Assembly (NCBI GenBank): GCA_964652255.1
Contig: CAZZBM010000001.1
Span: 1-64,000, forward strand
Length of the DNA: 64,000 nucleotides
Reading direction: 5' to 3'
DNA from: CAZZBM01 sp964652255
GTDB taxonomy: Bacteria > Bdellovibrionota > Bacteriovoracia > Bacteriovoracales > CAZZBM01
Made by a program: the position numbers and the translations under genes. Below the pieces are notes generated by a model, which saw only the letters and a program-made list of their open reading frames with translations, did no database searches and was not told the DNA's origin. Position 1 is the first letter of the stretch, and every line of letters begins with the position of its first letter. Below, in pieces: positions 19,897-29,597 of this stretch.

Positions 19897-20895
19897 TTAA
19901 TAATCACATTTTAATATAATGTTTTTTTTTGTTAATAAATGATTGTAATGATGATAAAAATCATTATATTTATTTTCATTATCGAAGTATAAAAAACAAC
20001 GATATTTCTTAATACCATCTTTAATATCAATGTCGATATTTTCAATGTTATCAAAATTGCAAGATACTGTATTTAAAAAAAAACTTAAAAAACCAAGAGC
20101 TATACTTTTATCATTAGAAATAACTTTATTGATTTTTATTTTAATATTTTTCATAGAACAAGATGGTTTTATAAAATCAATCAAGCCTATTAATCCTGAA
20201 AAATTAATTCTTTGCTTTAAAGAAGATAAATCAATCTTTTCATTTTCAATATTAATATTATCAATATTACACAATTTACCAGATAGAATATTTAAATCAC
20301 CTGCTAATAATCCAATTTTTATGAGAGGATCATTTTCTGTTTTTAAATCAATAAAATTAAATTTTATATTTTCTATGCTTAAGTTGGTAATATGACTATC
20401 TACAAGAGAAGAAAATAACCCAAAACTTTTAATATTTTTGTCTAAAGAAACTTGGATAGTTAAATTTTTAATACTTTTATTATTTCCATCAAAAAAACCT
20501 TTAAAAATCTTAAAATTAAATTTATCTTTTTTTTCGTAATCCCCAATGGGCTGAAGAACTTCTTTATCTTTAAAATCTAAATTATTTATTAATTTAAAAT
20601 AACAACCATTAGACCAAAAATTCTTTGTAATTTTATTAATTGTTATAAATTGTGATTCATTTTCTATTAACAAAGGATTATCCTCTGTTCCATTTCCTCT
20701 CATTACATTAACAATACAGTATTTTTTAGGATCTTTTATTTCTTCAAAAGGTACTGCAAGACTTGTCCCTCTATCTCCAGGATTTATGTTAGAATTTGGT
20801 TTATTTGGTGGAGTTTGAGTTGGAGCATTTGAATAAGGAATTCTTTCAGTAACACATGAAGTTACAAGAATGAAAAAAATTTGCGACACTGTCAT
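19897..20895 (-). CDS. lipoprotein with GLUG-like beta-helix repeats
   Basis: The start MTVSQIFFILVTSC looks like a lipoprotein signal, followed by a Pro/Asn-rich linker. The body has GNGTEDNPLLIENESQF, then LINNLDFKDKEVLQPIG, FKGFFDGNNKSIKNLTIQ and SFGLFSSLVDSHITNLSIEN. This is the pattern of GLUG/right-handed beta-helix surface proteins. Later repeats are Asn/Ile-rich. 332 residues. Its ATG overlaps the acyl-CoA ligase stop (ATGA), suggesting coupled translation although the products seem unrelated. Confidence 0.65.
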   Translation of the reverse strand: MTVSQIFFILVTSCVTERIPYSNAPTQTPPNKPNSNINPGDRGTSLAVPFEEIKDPKKYCIVNVMRGNGTEDNPLLIENESQFITINKITKNFWSNGCYFKLINNLDFKDKEVLQPIGDYEKKDKFNFKIFKGFFDGNNKSIKNLTIQVSLDKNIKSFGLFSSLVDSHITNLSIENIKFNFIDLKTENDPLIKIGLLAGDLNILSGKLCNIDNINIENEKIDLSSLKQRINFSGLIGLIDFIKPSCSMKNIKIKINKVISNDKSIALGFLSFFLNTVSCNFDNIENIDIDIKDGIKKYRCFLYFDNENKYNDFYHHYNHLLTKKNIILKCDY

Positions 20896-22508
20896 TTCAA
20901 TTCTCTTTTTAAGATTTTTCCTACATTGCTTTTTGGTAAAGATTCTTTAATAATTATTTCTTTAGGAACCTTATAAGCGACTAAATTTTCTTTAGCAAAA
21001 GCAAGAATCTCTTCCTGAGACCAAGGTTTTTTAAGAACTAAATAAAGGACAGGTTCTTCTCCTGTTTTTTCACTCACTCGTCCTATTAAAGCACATTCTA
21101 AAACTTGTTCTTGAGATAAAAACAGTTGTTCTATTTCTGAAGGAAAAATTTTAAACCCAGAAACTACAATCATCTCTTTTTTTCTATCTACAATTTTTAT
21201 TTGACCTTCTTCACTTAAAAAAGCCATATCTCCTGTTTTTAAATACCCATCATGGGTAAATATTTTTGCAGTTTCTTCAGGTTTATTCCAATACCCTTTC
21301 ATGACCTGTGGTCCTTTTACACAAAGCTCTCCCACTTCACCTATAGCTAAGCTTTGTCCTTTCTCATCTCTAATATCAATATCAGTGCCTGGATAAGCCA
21401 AGCCTACATAACCTTCATGTTTTTTAGAAGTAAAAGGTTGAGCACAAACAACAGGAGAACACTCTGTTAAACCATAGCCTTCCAATAAAACAACTTTTGT
21501 CTTTGATTGCCAAAGTTGAGCTAGAGTAGGGTCTAGGGTCATGCCCCCTGCTAAAAAAAATTTTACAGAAGAAAAATCTAAACTAGAGAATTTTTTATGA
21601 GTAATTAAACCTTTAAACAAAGTACTCACTCCAGTCATAACTGTAAATTTTTTGTTTTTTAAAAGTTTTATAAAACTTTCTAAGTCTTTAGGATTAGTGA
21701 TAAGAACATTTTCACTTAAAAGACCAAGAAAAAAGAAAAAATTCGCTGTCAAACTAAAGATATGATAAAGGGGTAGAGGGGTGATAATAACCTCTTCTCC
21801 TTCTTTTAATAAAGATTTAGACCAAAGAAGAGTTTGAATAACATTATTAGCTATATTTTTTTGCGTCAACATAGCTCCTTTAGAAGGTCCAGTGGTTCCA
21901 CCGGTGTATTGTAAAAAAGCTAAGCTTTCTAAAGTTAGGTTTCTAGTAAAAGAGGGAGCTTCTTGATTTAAGTAATCTATGAAAAAAAATTTATGTTTTT
22001 TTTCATAAGGTTGAATTTTATAAAAAAAATTATAAAAATACCCTTTCCAAGATAAAAGATCTCCTAAGCGACAAATCACTACTTCTTTTAGAGAAAGATC
22101 CTTTAAAACTGGGTCTAAAGTATAAGCACTTCCTTCAAAAATAAAAAGAGCTTCAGCTTGAGAATCTTTTAGCTGATAAAGCAGTTCTCTTGAAGTATAC
22201 AAAGGATTAATATTCACCACAATACAATTAGCTCTTAGAATAGCTAGCAATAGAACTGGATATTGCAATAAATTAGGGAGCATTACAGCAATGGGAGTTT
22301 GTTCTTTATACTTTGATCTTAAAATTCTTGCTAATTTCAAGCTCATAGCATCAAGCTCTTCAAAGGTCATAGAAATGCCAAAATTAGTTATAGCTTTTTT
22401 TTGACCACCATTTTTTAAACTTTGCTCAATTAAATCTGTAATAAGAATATTATGATCATAATCTTCAGGAACCCCTGGGTCATAATTTTTTGTCCAAAAT
22501 CTTTTCAT
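20892..22508 (-). CDS. long-chain acyl-CoA synthetase (AMP-forming)
   Basis: This ANL-superfamily enzyme activates fatty acids to acyl-CoA via acyl-AMP. Motifs are LQYTGGTTGPSKGAMLTQ (P-loop-like), EGYGLTECSPVV, DGYLKTGDMAFL and IVDRKKEMIVVSGFKIFPSE. The catalytic Lys lies near the end in PKSNVGKILKREL. 538 residues, full length; FadD-like. It may feed the crotonase-like gene at 25110 in fatty-acid use, though they are not in one operon. Confidence 0.9.
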   Translation of the reverse strand: MKRFWTKNYDPGVPEDYDHNILITDLIEQSLKNGGQKKAITNFGISMTFEELDAMSLKLARILRSKYKEQTPIAVMLPNLLQYPVLLLAILRANCIVVNINPLYTSRELLYQLKDSQAEALFIFEGSAYTLDPVLKDLSLKEVVICRLGDLLSWKGYFYNFFYKIQPYEKKHKFFFIDYLNQEAPSFTRNLTLESLAFLQYTGGTTGPSKGAMLTQKNIANNVIQTLLWSKSLLKEGEEVIITPLPLYHIFSLTANFFFFLGLLSENVLITNPKDLESFIKLLKNKKFTVMTGVSTLFKGLITHKKFSSLDFSSVKFFLAGGMTLDPTLAQLWQSKTKVVLLEGYGLTECSPVVCAQPFTSKKHEGYVGLAYPGTDIDIRDEKGQSLAIGEVGELCVKGPQVMKGYWNKPEETAKIFTHDGYLKTGDMAFLSEEGQIKIVDRKKEMIVVSGFKIFPSEIEQLFLSQEQVLECALIGRVSEKTGEEPVLYLVLKKPWSQEEILAFAKENLVAYKVPKEIIIKESLPKSNVGKILKRELK

Positions 22509-22536
22509 TTAATTTATCCTTTACTATAGTGAGAGA

Positions 22537-23736
22537 ATGTTTAGTTGGATTATTTGTACCATCTTTTATTTCTATCAATATATTCTAAGAATATTACCTA
22601 ATATTTTCAATGAAAATCTTACTCATTATTATTCCATGAATTCAGAGCAATTTGGTTATTATTCTGCTTTTTATTATCTAGGCTATGCTCCTATGCACTT
22701 AGTCATTGGATATTTTTTAGATCATATTGATTTAAAAAAAATGTTCACTTTAGGCTTAATTGGAACAGCCCTAAGTTTAGGCTTAACCTTAGTATCTGAT
22801 CATTACTATATCGCTTATTTACAAAGATTTTTATTAGGATCTTTTTCAGCTTTTGCTGTTTTATGTTTATTTAAAACCATTAGAAATCATTTTCAAGAAA
22901 GATTTTCTTTTTTCTTAGGTCTTAGTGTCACTATTGGTCTTTGTGCTCCCATATTTATTCATCCTATTTTTTCTTCTCTTTACTTAATTGAGGATTATTT
23001 ATTTCAATCTCGAAGCTGGACATTTATTCTAAAATATTTATCTTTAATGGGTTTTCTTTTAGGTATTTTTTCATTTCTTCTTATGAAATCTCAAATGCCT
23101 AGTAAAAATGAGCAATCTTTTTTTCAAGAACTAAAAAGTGTTTTAACTAATACAAGGTTCTTATTAGTTTCTTTAGCTGGAGGTTTTTTTATAGGTCCTC
23201 TAGAAGGTTTCTCTGATAGCTGGAGTATTAAACTCACTCAAACTTTGTATTCTTTTTTAACTCATGAAGAAAGTTTAAAAATTACAAGTCTTTTATTTTT
23301 AGGTATGGGACTAAGTTCTTCTCCTTTAGGGTATTATTTTGATAAAACTAAAAAACATTTCATAGGAACTTTTTTTCTAGCTCTCATCATGTTTATTTCT
23401 TTTTTTCTTTTGCTTTTTCCTCCAGTTATCTACTCTTCTTTTTTGATTTATGTTCTTTTTTTTATTTTAGGGATTGGTTGCTCTTATCAGGTACCTATTG
23501 TTTATGAAAGCATTAAACATCTCCCTGATAGTCTTACTGGATTTGCTAGTGCTAGTTGTAATATGTTAATAATGCTTTTTGGCATGTTCTATCACGCTAT
23601 TATTGGTTATTTTATGGATTACTATGATTTTTCTTTAGATCCAATAAACACCTATCAAAAAACTTTTTCTGTGATTCCTTTAGGAATTGCTCTAGGTCTC
23701 AGCCTGCTTTTATTAAGTCGTTTTAAGAAAAATTAA
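22537..23736 (+). CDS. MFS transporter
   Basis: A 399-residue integral membrane protein with about 12 hydrophobic helices in two halves. The loop after helix 2 reads GYFLDHIDLKKMF, a variant of the MFS loop G-xxxDRxxR/K. The second half repeats it as GYYFDKTKKHFIG. The substrate is unknown. It is divergent from the acyl-CoA ligase and directly abuts the next membrane protein gene, likely one transcript. Confidence 0.78.
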   Translation: MFSWIICTIFYFYQYILRILPNIFNENLTHYYSMNSEQFGYYSAFYYLGYAPMHLVIGYFLDHIDLKKMFTLGLIGTALSLGLTLVSDHYYIAYLQRFLLGSFSAFAVLCLFKTIRNHFQERFSFFLGLSVTIGLCAPIFIHPIFSSLYLIEDYLFQSRSWTFILKYLSLMGFLLGIFSFLLMKSQMPSKNEQSFFQELKSVLTNTRFLLVSLAGGFFIGPLEGFSDSWSIKLTQTLYSFLTHEESLKITSLLFLGMGLSSSPLGYYFDKTKKHFIGTFFLALIMFISFFLLLFPPVIYSSFLIYVLFFILGIGCSYQVPIVYESIKHLPDSLTGFASASCNMLIMLFGMFYHAIIGYFMDYYDFSLDPINTYQKTFSVIPLGIALGLSLLLLSRFKKN

Positions 23737-24497
23737 TGTTTTATCTTTTTCCTCTTCTTTCAGCTTTTTCTTTTTCTTATTATCTCTATCATTTAAAAGA
23801 AAGTCCTCTCCCCCTATTAGCTAGCAAAAGTTTTTATTGTACTTTGTTTTGCTTACCTTTTTTATTTTTTTCTTCTTTTGAAAATTTACATCTTCATTTT
23901 TTTCACGGACTCTTCTCTGGTGTTTTATCAGATCTTTTTTTATTATTTTCTTTAAAAAAAATTCAACTTAGCCGAGTCTTTTTTTTCCTTTCCTTCAAGA
24001 GTTTACTCTTAGCTTCTTTTGAACATTTTTTTCAATTAAGACATTTTCAACTTTTAGATTTTTTTTTTATTTCTCTTTTGATAGGAACTTTCTTTTTTCA
24101 AAAATTTTATTTTTCTTGGACTCTATTATTAGCTTTATTCTTTGACTCACTAGGATTAATTTTTTGTTCAAAACTTAATGAACTTTACCATCCTTTTTTT
24201 AATCAAGGAATAAAATATAGTGTTAGTCTTTTACTTCTTTTACCTTGGTTAAAATCTTTAAAATGGCATAAAAGTTTTTTTTTAGCTTATCTCTCTCCTC
24301 TACTTTATTTTTATCCTCTAGGAAAAGTTTCTTTGACTTATTACTCAGCCATGGATCTTTTTTTACCTTACATTGGTCTTATTCAAGAGCAACGTTGGTT
24401 AAAAATAAAGCCCTCTTCTTCTTTTATGGTTCATCTTATTTTATTATCTTTAGGATTTTTATTGCTTTTTTTAATCATTCCATTGACAAAATCTTAA
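23736..24497 (+). CDS. multi-pass membrane protein, possibly EamA/DMT-like
   Basis: The 253 residues form about nine or ten very hydrophobic helices, Phe/Leu-rich. The overall size and short loops resemble half-size drug/metabolite (EamA-type) permeases, but no clear motif is present, so the family is a guess. The start shares one base with the MFS stop region, suggesting an operon with it. Confidence 0.55.
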   Translation: MFYLFPLLSAFSFSYYLYHLKESPLPLLASKSFYCTLFCLPFLFFSSFENLHLHFFHGLFSGVLSDLFLLFSLKKIQLSRVFFFLSFKSLLLASFEHFFQLRHFQLLDFFFISLLIGTFFFQKFYFSWTLLLALFFDSLGLIFCSKLNELYHPFFNQGIKYSVSLLLLLPWLKSLKWHKSFFLAYLSPLLYFYPLGKVSLTYYSAMDLFLPYIGLIQEQRWLKIKPSSSFMVHLILLSLGFLLLFLIIPLTKS

Positions 24498-24517
24498 AAT
24501 AAAAGGAAGAACCTTTC

Positions 24518-25156
24518 ATGAAATTTCTCTTAGATTCTGCTGATCTTAAAAATATTGAGCTCTATTCACCTTTTATTCATGGAATTACTACCAACCCTTC
24601 TTTACTTCAAAATAAAGATAGAATTTTTTTTCTCAAAGAAGTAGAATCCTTTAAATTTAAACACTGTTCTTTTCAAGTAGAGGGATCTTCCTTTGAAGAA
24701 CAAAAAAGAGAAGCTTCTCTTTACCTAGATTATTATCCATCTTTAGTAATTAAGGTCCCCTTTACTCCTGAAGGCTTGAAAACTTTAATTTTTTTAAGAG
24801 AACAAAATGTTGAAGTCAATGTAACTTTAATTTTTTCTTTACATCAAGCCTTATTAGCGTCTAGTTTAGGAGCTAGTTTTGTTTCTCCTTTCATTGGAAG
24901 ACTTCTTGATCAAAAAGAAAATCCTTTTCTTCTCTTAGAAGAACTGAAAAAAAACTTACCTATAACAACTTCTATCCTTGCTGCTTCTATTAGAAATTTA
25001 GATCAGCTGCATAAATCTTTAATCAGAGAGGTAGATTACGTCACTCTCCCCCCAAAAATTTATCAAGAAATTTTTAGCCATCCTTTAACTTTAAAAGGAT
25101 TAGATCTTTTTAATGCTTTCCGCCCTGAAAAACCTTTAACTGAACTCTCTTTTTAA
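24518..25156 (+). CDS. transaldolase / fructose-6-phosphate aldolase-like protein
   Basis: The protein begins MKFLLDSADLKNIE, then HGITTNPSLLQ, the hallmark of the transaldolase/FSA family. The Schiff-base Lys lies in VIKVPFTPEGLK. VNVTLIFSLHQALLASSLGA, FVSPFIGRLLD and LAASIRNLDQL complete the TIM-barrel motifs. 212 residues, matching the short TalC-type. It should act in the non-oxidative pentose phosphate pathway or as an aldolase. Its 3' end overlaps the convergent crotonase gene by 47 nt. Confidence 0.88.
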   Translation: MKFLLDSADLKNIELYSPFIHGITTNPSLLQNKDRIFFLKEVESFKFKHCSFQVEGSSFEEQKREASLYLDYYPSLVIKVPFTPEGLKTLIFLREQNVEVNVTLIFSLHQALLASSLGASFVSPFIGRLLDQKENPFLLLEELKKNLPITTSILAASIRNLDQLHKSLIREVDYVTLPPKIYQEIFSHPLTLKGLDLFNAFRPEKPLTELSF

Positions 25157-25886
25157 CTTCCATAGAAGGAAGAAAATCTTTTCTTGACCAATCTTGAGTC
25201 AGCTTTAAAGAATCTGTAATTTGTTTTTCTAACTCTGAACAAGAATGTAAAAGATCTTCTTCATATTTATAAAAAAATAATTTAGATTGAATTCTTTCTA
25301 AAAATCCTTGATTCATAATCAAAGAAAAATACTGTTCTAAAATTTTTTCTAAATTTTGATCTATAACCTCATGACAAAAACCTAATTTTTTAAATTCTAA
25401 AGATGTATATTGAGCTGTTGATAAAATAGATTTTTTTAAGAAATTTTTAGGATAAGTATCTTGCAATAAACTAAAACTTGGAGTTAACCCTAAATTTAAA
25501 TGATTGAAAAAGATTTTACCATTTTTTTCTATAATTTTAATATCAGCTAAAGAAAAAAAATCTAAAGCAAAAGCACCTAAACCTAGTCCAAAATGAGCAA
25601 TGACTGTTTGAGGAAGTTGCAAAAAATGATTACTAAGAGCTTTTAACTTAAACATATAACGAACAAGATCTTCATGAGACCAATGTTCTTTATTTTTAAG
25701 TTGTAAAATTTTTTTAGAAGATTGAGATAAAACAAGAGTGCTAACTTCTAGATGTTCTTGTAGCCAAAGAAAAATTTCATTGAGTTCTTCTATAAGTTGA
25801 AAATTAAAATCATCTTCATAAATATCAATTCTAAAAACTTTATATTTAGGATTTAGAGAAATCTTGAACTTATTAAAATCCTTCAT
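25110..25886 (-). CDS. enoyl-CoA hydratase/isomerase (crotonase)-like protein
   Basis: The fold is recognisable from QTVIAHFGLGLGAFALDFFSLADIKIIEKN, cited here in parts: the oxyanion-hole loop (GLGLGAFAL) and the SLADIKII strand. The catalytic Glu positions of true hydratases are not obvious, so the reaction is uncertain. 258 residues, typical. A perfect AAGGAGG lies 8 nt upstream, one of the best ribosome sites in the window. Confidence 0.68.
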   Translation of the reverse strand: MKDFNKFKISLNPKYKVFRIDIYEDDFNFQLIEELNEIFLWLQEHLEVSTLVLSQSSKKILQLKNKEHWSHEDLVRYMFKLKALSNHFLQLPQTVIAHFGLGLGAFALDFFSLADIKIIEKNGKIFFNHLNLGLTPSFSLLQDTYPKNFLKKSILSTAQYTSLEFKKLGFCHEVIDQNLEKILEQYFSLIMNQGFLERIQSKLFFYKYEEDLLHSCSELEKQITDSLKLTQDWSRKDFLPSMEVKKRVQLKVFQGGKH

Positions 25887-25894
25887 GGTGATTC

Positions 25895-25901
25895 CCTCCT
25901 T
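25895..25901 (-). promoter_or_regulatory. strong ribosome binding site of the crotonase-like gene
   Basis: AAGGAGG on the minus strand with an 8-nt spacer to ATG 25884-25886. It supports that start and suggests high expression. Confidence 0.7.
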
Positions 25902-25949
25902 GGACTCTTTCCACTCTAAGATTCTATTGTAAAAGACTTTTAATTTTTG

Positions 25950-26987
25950 TCAAAATTTAAAACCAACTCCCATAAAAAAAGAAACTTTTAAATCCTGTTG
26001 TTTATATTCTTTTTTATCTTCATCTGTTTTCTTATCCCAAAGATAAAGAAGATCTAAGCCTGCTTTTAAGGTTATTCTTTCACTACCAGCTTTCAATCCA
26101 AGTCCACCACCGGCTCCGTAAGATAGAACACTGTATTTAAATTCTTCATCAATTTTATCATCACTATCAAAAGTTTGATAAAGACCTTGTCCATAAAGAC
26201 CAATTCCTTTAATAAAAACAAAAGGAATAACACTATTCATCTGACTAGGGTGAACAAAGTGAATATTTATTTGAAGACCCCCTCCCCCTGCTAATTCTGT
26301 ATAATATATTTTATCTGTTCCCCAACGATTTTTATCATAAAATCCTGTTAAAAATGGACTTAAGCTAATATTAGAAAAAAAACCATTATTTGTTTTGGAC
26401 CAAAATTCAAAACCAATACTTAACTCTCCCCGATAAGTTAAACTTCCTTCGTCTGAAAAATAAAGACTTGTCTCTTCTTCAAGTTTTGTTGATCTTTTTA
26501 AAGAGCCACCTAAAAGAACATAGATTTCTTTATTTTTTTGAGAGATTCTTTGATAGGTTGGAATATCTAATCCTTGAAAGCTTCCTAGATCATTAGCTCC
26601 TTCTACTAGGAGAACTTTTCCAGGATTAGGATCTTTTGGGTCAAACTTTGAGGTAATATCATCTTCTACCAGTTGTTTATTGGAATCAAGAGTAAGTTTA
26701 ACTGGGGGAATTATTTTTAAATTTAGAATTTTATCTTTTTCTAAATAATCACTTTGATAAATTTTATAAATTTGCCACAAAGAAGCATATTCAGAAACTT
26801 TTGCCAGAACCCCTTTAGCTACGATACCACTATCTACAATAAAAGAAGCCTGATCTTGGACTGCTAAACCATCTGCAGTTCCTCTATTAATCACTATAGT
26901 CTTTTTACTTTGAGTCGTATTAAGAATTTTTAAAAATAAAGACTGATCAACTTCCAAAGCTAATGCCTGAAAAACCCATAACAACAT
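25950..26987 (-). CDS. outer-membrane beta-barrel-like protein
   Basis: Starting at ATG 26987, the protein opens with a short signal sequence, MLLWVFQALALEVDQ. A longer frame begins at TTG 27014. Residues about 20-60 (VINRGTADGLAVQDQASF...GVLAKVSE) look like a small beta-barrel domain as in secreted bacterial proteins. The second half has alternating beta strands with aromatic ends and closes with LKVSFFMGVGFKF, a C-terminal Phe typical of outer-membrane barrels. About 345 residues. No specific function. Confidence 0.68.
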   Translation of the reverse strand: MLLWVFQALALEVDQSLFLKILNTTQSKKTIVINRGTADGLAVQDQASFIVDSGIVAKGVLAKVSEYASLWQIYKIYQSDYLEKDKILNLKIIPPVKLTLDSNKQLVEDDITSKFDPKDPNPGKVLLVEGANDLGSFQGLDIPTYQRISQKNKEIYVLLGGSLKRSTKLEEETSLYFSDEGSLTYRGELSIGFEFWSKTNNGFFSNISLSPFLTGFYDKNRWGTDKIYYTELAGGGGLQINIHFVHPSQMNSVIPFVFIKGIGLYGQGLYQTFDSDDKIDEEFKYSVLSYGAGGGLGLKAGSERITLKAGLDLLYLWDKKTDEDKKEYKQQDLKVSFFMGVGFKF

Positions 26988-27020
26988 ATCTTTATTGTAT
27001 TTTTTCCTACCCAAAGCTCC

Positions 27021-27269
27021 ATGATTGGATTTTTTTTCCTTAGCCTCTTTTCTTTAGCTCCTTTTTTAGGTAAAAAGTGCTTAATGAAAAAGAAAAATAA
27101 GTTTTTTTACAATTATCGTTGTTCTCTTACTGGTGAAAATTTTAAAATTTATGAAAAGGTCCAAAAACCTCAAGATCTTATGAGTATTGAAGCGTACTAT
27201 CAGCTTCACCCAGAAGAGGATGATCGTCCAGCTAGTATTAAACAAAAAGTAGCTTTAAAACAATCATGA
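27021..27269 (+). CDS. small hypothetical protein upstream of trxB
   Basis: An 82-residue frame starts with a hydrophobic segment (MIGFFFLSLFSLAPFLG) and continues with a charged body containing YNYRCSLTGENFKIYEK. Its stop overlaps the trxB ATG (ATGA), the tight coupling seen between real genes here. No family recognised; it may be membrane-anchored or secreted. Confidence 0.55.
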   Translation: MIGFFFLSLFSLAPFLGKKCLMKKKNKFFYNYRCSLTGENFKIYEKVQKPQDLMSIEAYYQLHPEEDDRPASIKQKVALKQS

Positions 27270-28183
27270 GACCTATTATTCTTGGATCTGGTCCAGCTGG
27301 GCTTACTGCTGCTATTTATTTAGCTAGAGCTGATTTAAAACCTCTTCTTATTCACGGACCTTTACCTGGTGGACAACTCACTCTCACCACTCATGTTGAA
27401 AATTTTCCAGGATTTAGCGAAGGAATTCTTGGACCCCATTTAATGGAGGAAATGAGGAAACAAGCTTTAAGATTTGGGACAACTTTTCAAGAAGATTTTA
27501 TTACTAAAACTGATTTAAGCAAACCTCCTTATCAACTTTTTGGACAAAAACAAACCTATGAAACAGAAACTCTTATTATTGCCACAGGAGCTTCAGCTAA
27601 ATACTTAAATCTTTCTGGAGAAAAAGAGCTTATTGGTCTAGGAATTAGCACCTGTGCCACTTGTGATGGCTATTTTTATAAAAATAAAACTGTTTATATT
27701 GTTGGTGGAGGTGATACAGCCATGGAAGAAACTCTTCACCTTTCTAAAATGGCAAAAGAAGTTTATCTTGTTCATAGAAGATCAGATTTTAGAGCTAGTG
27801 TCATTATGCAAAATAAAGTTAAAGCTTTAAGTAATGTTACACTCATGATGAATAGTGAAGTTGTTGAACTTTTAAGAAATGATCAGGGGCTTACTGGTCT
27901 AAAAATTAAAAATCTTCAATCGGGAGAAATTTTAGAAAGAACAACAGATGGTCTTTTTTATGCCATTGGTCATCATCCTAATAGTGAAGCCTTTAGAGAT
28001 TATCTTGCTCATAATGATCAAGGTTATCTCCTTACCAATGAAACTCGTTGTTCAAAGCCAGGAATTTTTGCTTGTGGTGATATTCAAGATCCTCATTTCA
28101 GACAAGCTATTACAGCTGCTGGAAGTGGTTGTATGGCAGCTCTTTTAGCTGAAAAATATCTTCATGATTTATCTTCACAATAA
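27266..28183 (+). CDS. trxB: thioredoxin reductase
   Basis: TrxB transfers electrons from NADPH to thioredoxin through FAD and a CxxC pair. Seen are the FAD loop GSGPAGLTAAIYLARA, GGQLTLTTHVENFPGF, the redox site STCATCDGYFY, the NADPH loop VGGGDTAMEE and the C-terminal GIFACGDIQDPHFRQAITAAGSG motif. 305 residues, full length. It overlaps the next gene by 20 nt. Confidence 0.95.
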   Translation: MRPIILGSGPAGLTAAIYLARADLKPLLIHGPLPGGQLTLTTHVENFPGFSEGILGPHLMEEMRKQALRFGTTFQEDFITKTDLSKPPYQLFGQKQTYETETLIIATGASAKYLNLSGEKELIGLGISTCATCDGYFYKNKTVYIVGGGDTAMEETLHLSKMAKEVYLVHRRSDFRASVIMQNKVKALSNVTLMMNSEVVELLRNDQGLTGLKIKNLQSGEILERTTDGLFYAIGHHPNSEAFRDYLAHNDQGYLLTNETRCSKPGIFACGDIQDPHFRQAITAAGSGCMAALLAEKYLHDLSSQ

Positions 28184-29597
28184 AGGTTTAGATCTTAAAG
28201 GAACTATTCTTTGTGAAGAAGCCAGTTTAAGTAAAATTTTAAAACAACCTCATCTTAAAAATTTCTTTACTAATATTAATGACGATTATCTTAATTTTTT
28301 ATTTCTATCTCCTTCTCTAGATCTTTTAAAAGAAATTTCTCCTTTAACTCCTTTTGAAAAATTTATAGAGAAAGAATTATTTTTTAAAGAAAGAGAAGAT
28401 TTTATTCACTGGGTGAAAAAAGAAAAACCTCAGCTTTATGGTTTCAGTTTTTTACCCTCTCTCTTATTAAATCTTATAGAAGATTACTCTTTAGATGCTT
28501 ATCTTACCTATGAATCAAGTTGTCTAACTTGGACAAATCTTAAAGTCACAGATTTAAGAGAAGAAAAAAAACAACCTCCATCTTTTCTTCTTCATGAAGC
28601 TTTAACAGATCTTACTAGCATTGCCTCAATTTCTTCTGATCTTTCCTCTTATTGGATCAAGAATCATCCTGAGATTTATTCACTACAGTCTCTTTTACAT
28701 CATTCAATACCTAGTCTTCTTTTTTTTAAGAAAAAAAATTCTTCTTATTTTTTAGAACAATTTGGACCACAATTTCAGGAAAAAGATTTAGAAAATTTTA
28801 CTTTATCTACTATTTTTTCTTCTTTAAGAATTTTTTCTTATGAAAAAGATTTATTACAAAGATTAAATCTTTCCTTTGATGTTATTGAGAAAAGGAAAGC
28901 TTTTTCTAAACAAAAAAAAATCCAACACTACACTCAAAAACTTTCTCCAAGTAAAATTCAGACTTATCTAGATTGTCCAAAAAAATTCTATGTTCTTTAT
29001 CAAGAAAACATTATTCAAAATAAGAATTTTTATCAAGAACAAGGAATCAATCTTCATGAATATCTTCAAATTTTTTTTAAAGAAAGATCACTAGACCTTT
29101 TTAAAAATCTAGACGAAAAAAGTTATCATTTTTATGTTCCTCTTCTTCATAAAATTGTTAATTTTCTAGATCAATTTGAGGGAGAATTTATTTTTGAACA
29201 ACAAATTGAAGAAGATGATTTTATTTTTAGACCAGATCTTATCATCAAAGGTCCTATAAATTATCTTTTTGATTTTAAATACTCTAATCTTCCTACACTT
29301 AAAAGTATTTTTAATTATGAAAAAATTCAACTTTTAAGTTATTATCATCATCTTTCTGATAAACCTGATGTCTTAGGCTATCTTTCTTTAAAAGATGGTG
29401 AATTCATTCTTCTTTCTACAAAAGATTTAAATATAAAACATTATAAAATAACAAAAAATTTGCTAAATCAATATCCAGAAGAAGAAATTAAGAAAAAAAT
29501 CAGAGAAGACGATTCTTTTTTTCCTCGTCCAAGAAATAAAAATTGTTGTTTTAGTTGTCCTATTAAAAACTACTGCTCTCACTCTTTAGATAATTAA
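28164..29597 (+). CDS. PD-(D/E)XK nuclease, AddB/RecB C-terminal-like, with Fe-S Cys cluster
   Basis: The C-terminal half (about residues 260-470) has LSPSKIQTYLDCPKKFYVLY, INLHEYLQIF, FIFRPDLIIKG and NYLFDFKYSN (Asp...Asp-x-Lys). FPRPRNKNCCFSCPIKNYCSH follows. This is the layout of the AddB-type nuclease, whose cysteines bind a 4Fe-4S cluster. The first 250 residues have no helicase motifs that I can see. 477 residues, far shorter than AddB (about 1100). It may be a free-standing nuclease in repair or a stripped AddB. Confidence 0.75.
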   Translation: MIYLHNKGLDLKGTILCEEASLSKILKQPHLKNFFTNINDDYLNFLFLSPSLDLLKEISPLTPFEKFIEKELFFKEREDFIHWVKKEKPQLYGFSFLPSLLLNLIEDYSLDAYLTYESSCLTWTNLKVTDLREEKKQPPSFLLHEALTDLTSIASISSDLSSYWIKNHPEIYSLQSLLHHSIPSLLFFKKKNSSYFLEQFGPQFQEKDLENFTLSTIFSSLRIFSYEKDLLQRLNLSFDVIEKRKAFSKQKKIQHYTQKLSPSKIQTYLDCPKKFYVLYQENIIQNKNFYQEQGINLHEYLQIFFKERSLDLFKNLDEKSYHFYVPLLHKIVNFLDQFEGEFIFEQQIEEDDFIFRPDLIIKGPINYLFDFKYSNLPTLKSIFNYEKIQLLSYYHHLSDKPDVLGYLSLKDGEFILLSTKDLNIKHYKITKNLLNQYPEEEIKKKIREDDSFFPRPRNKNCCFSCPIKNYCSHSLDN

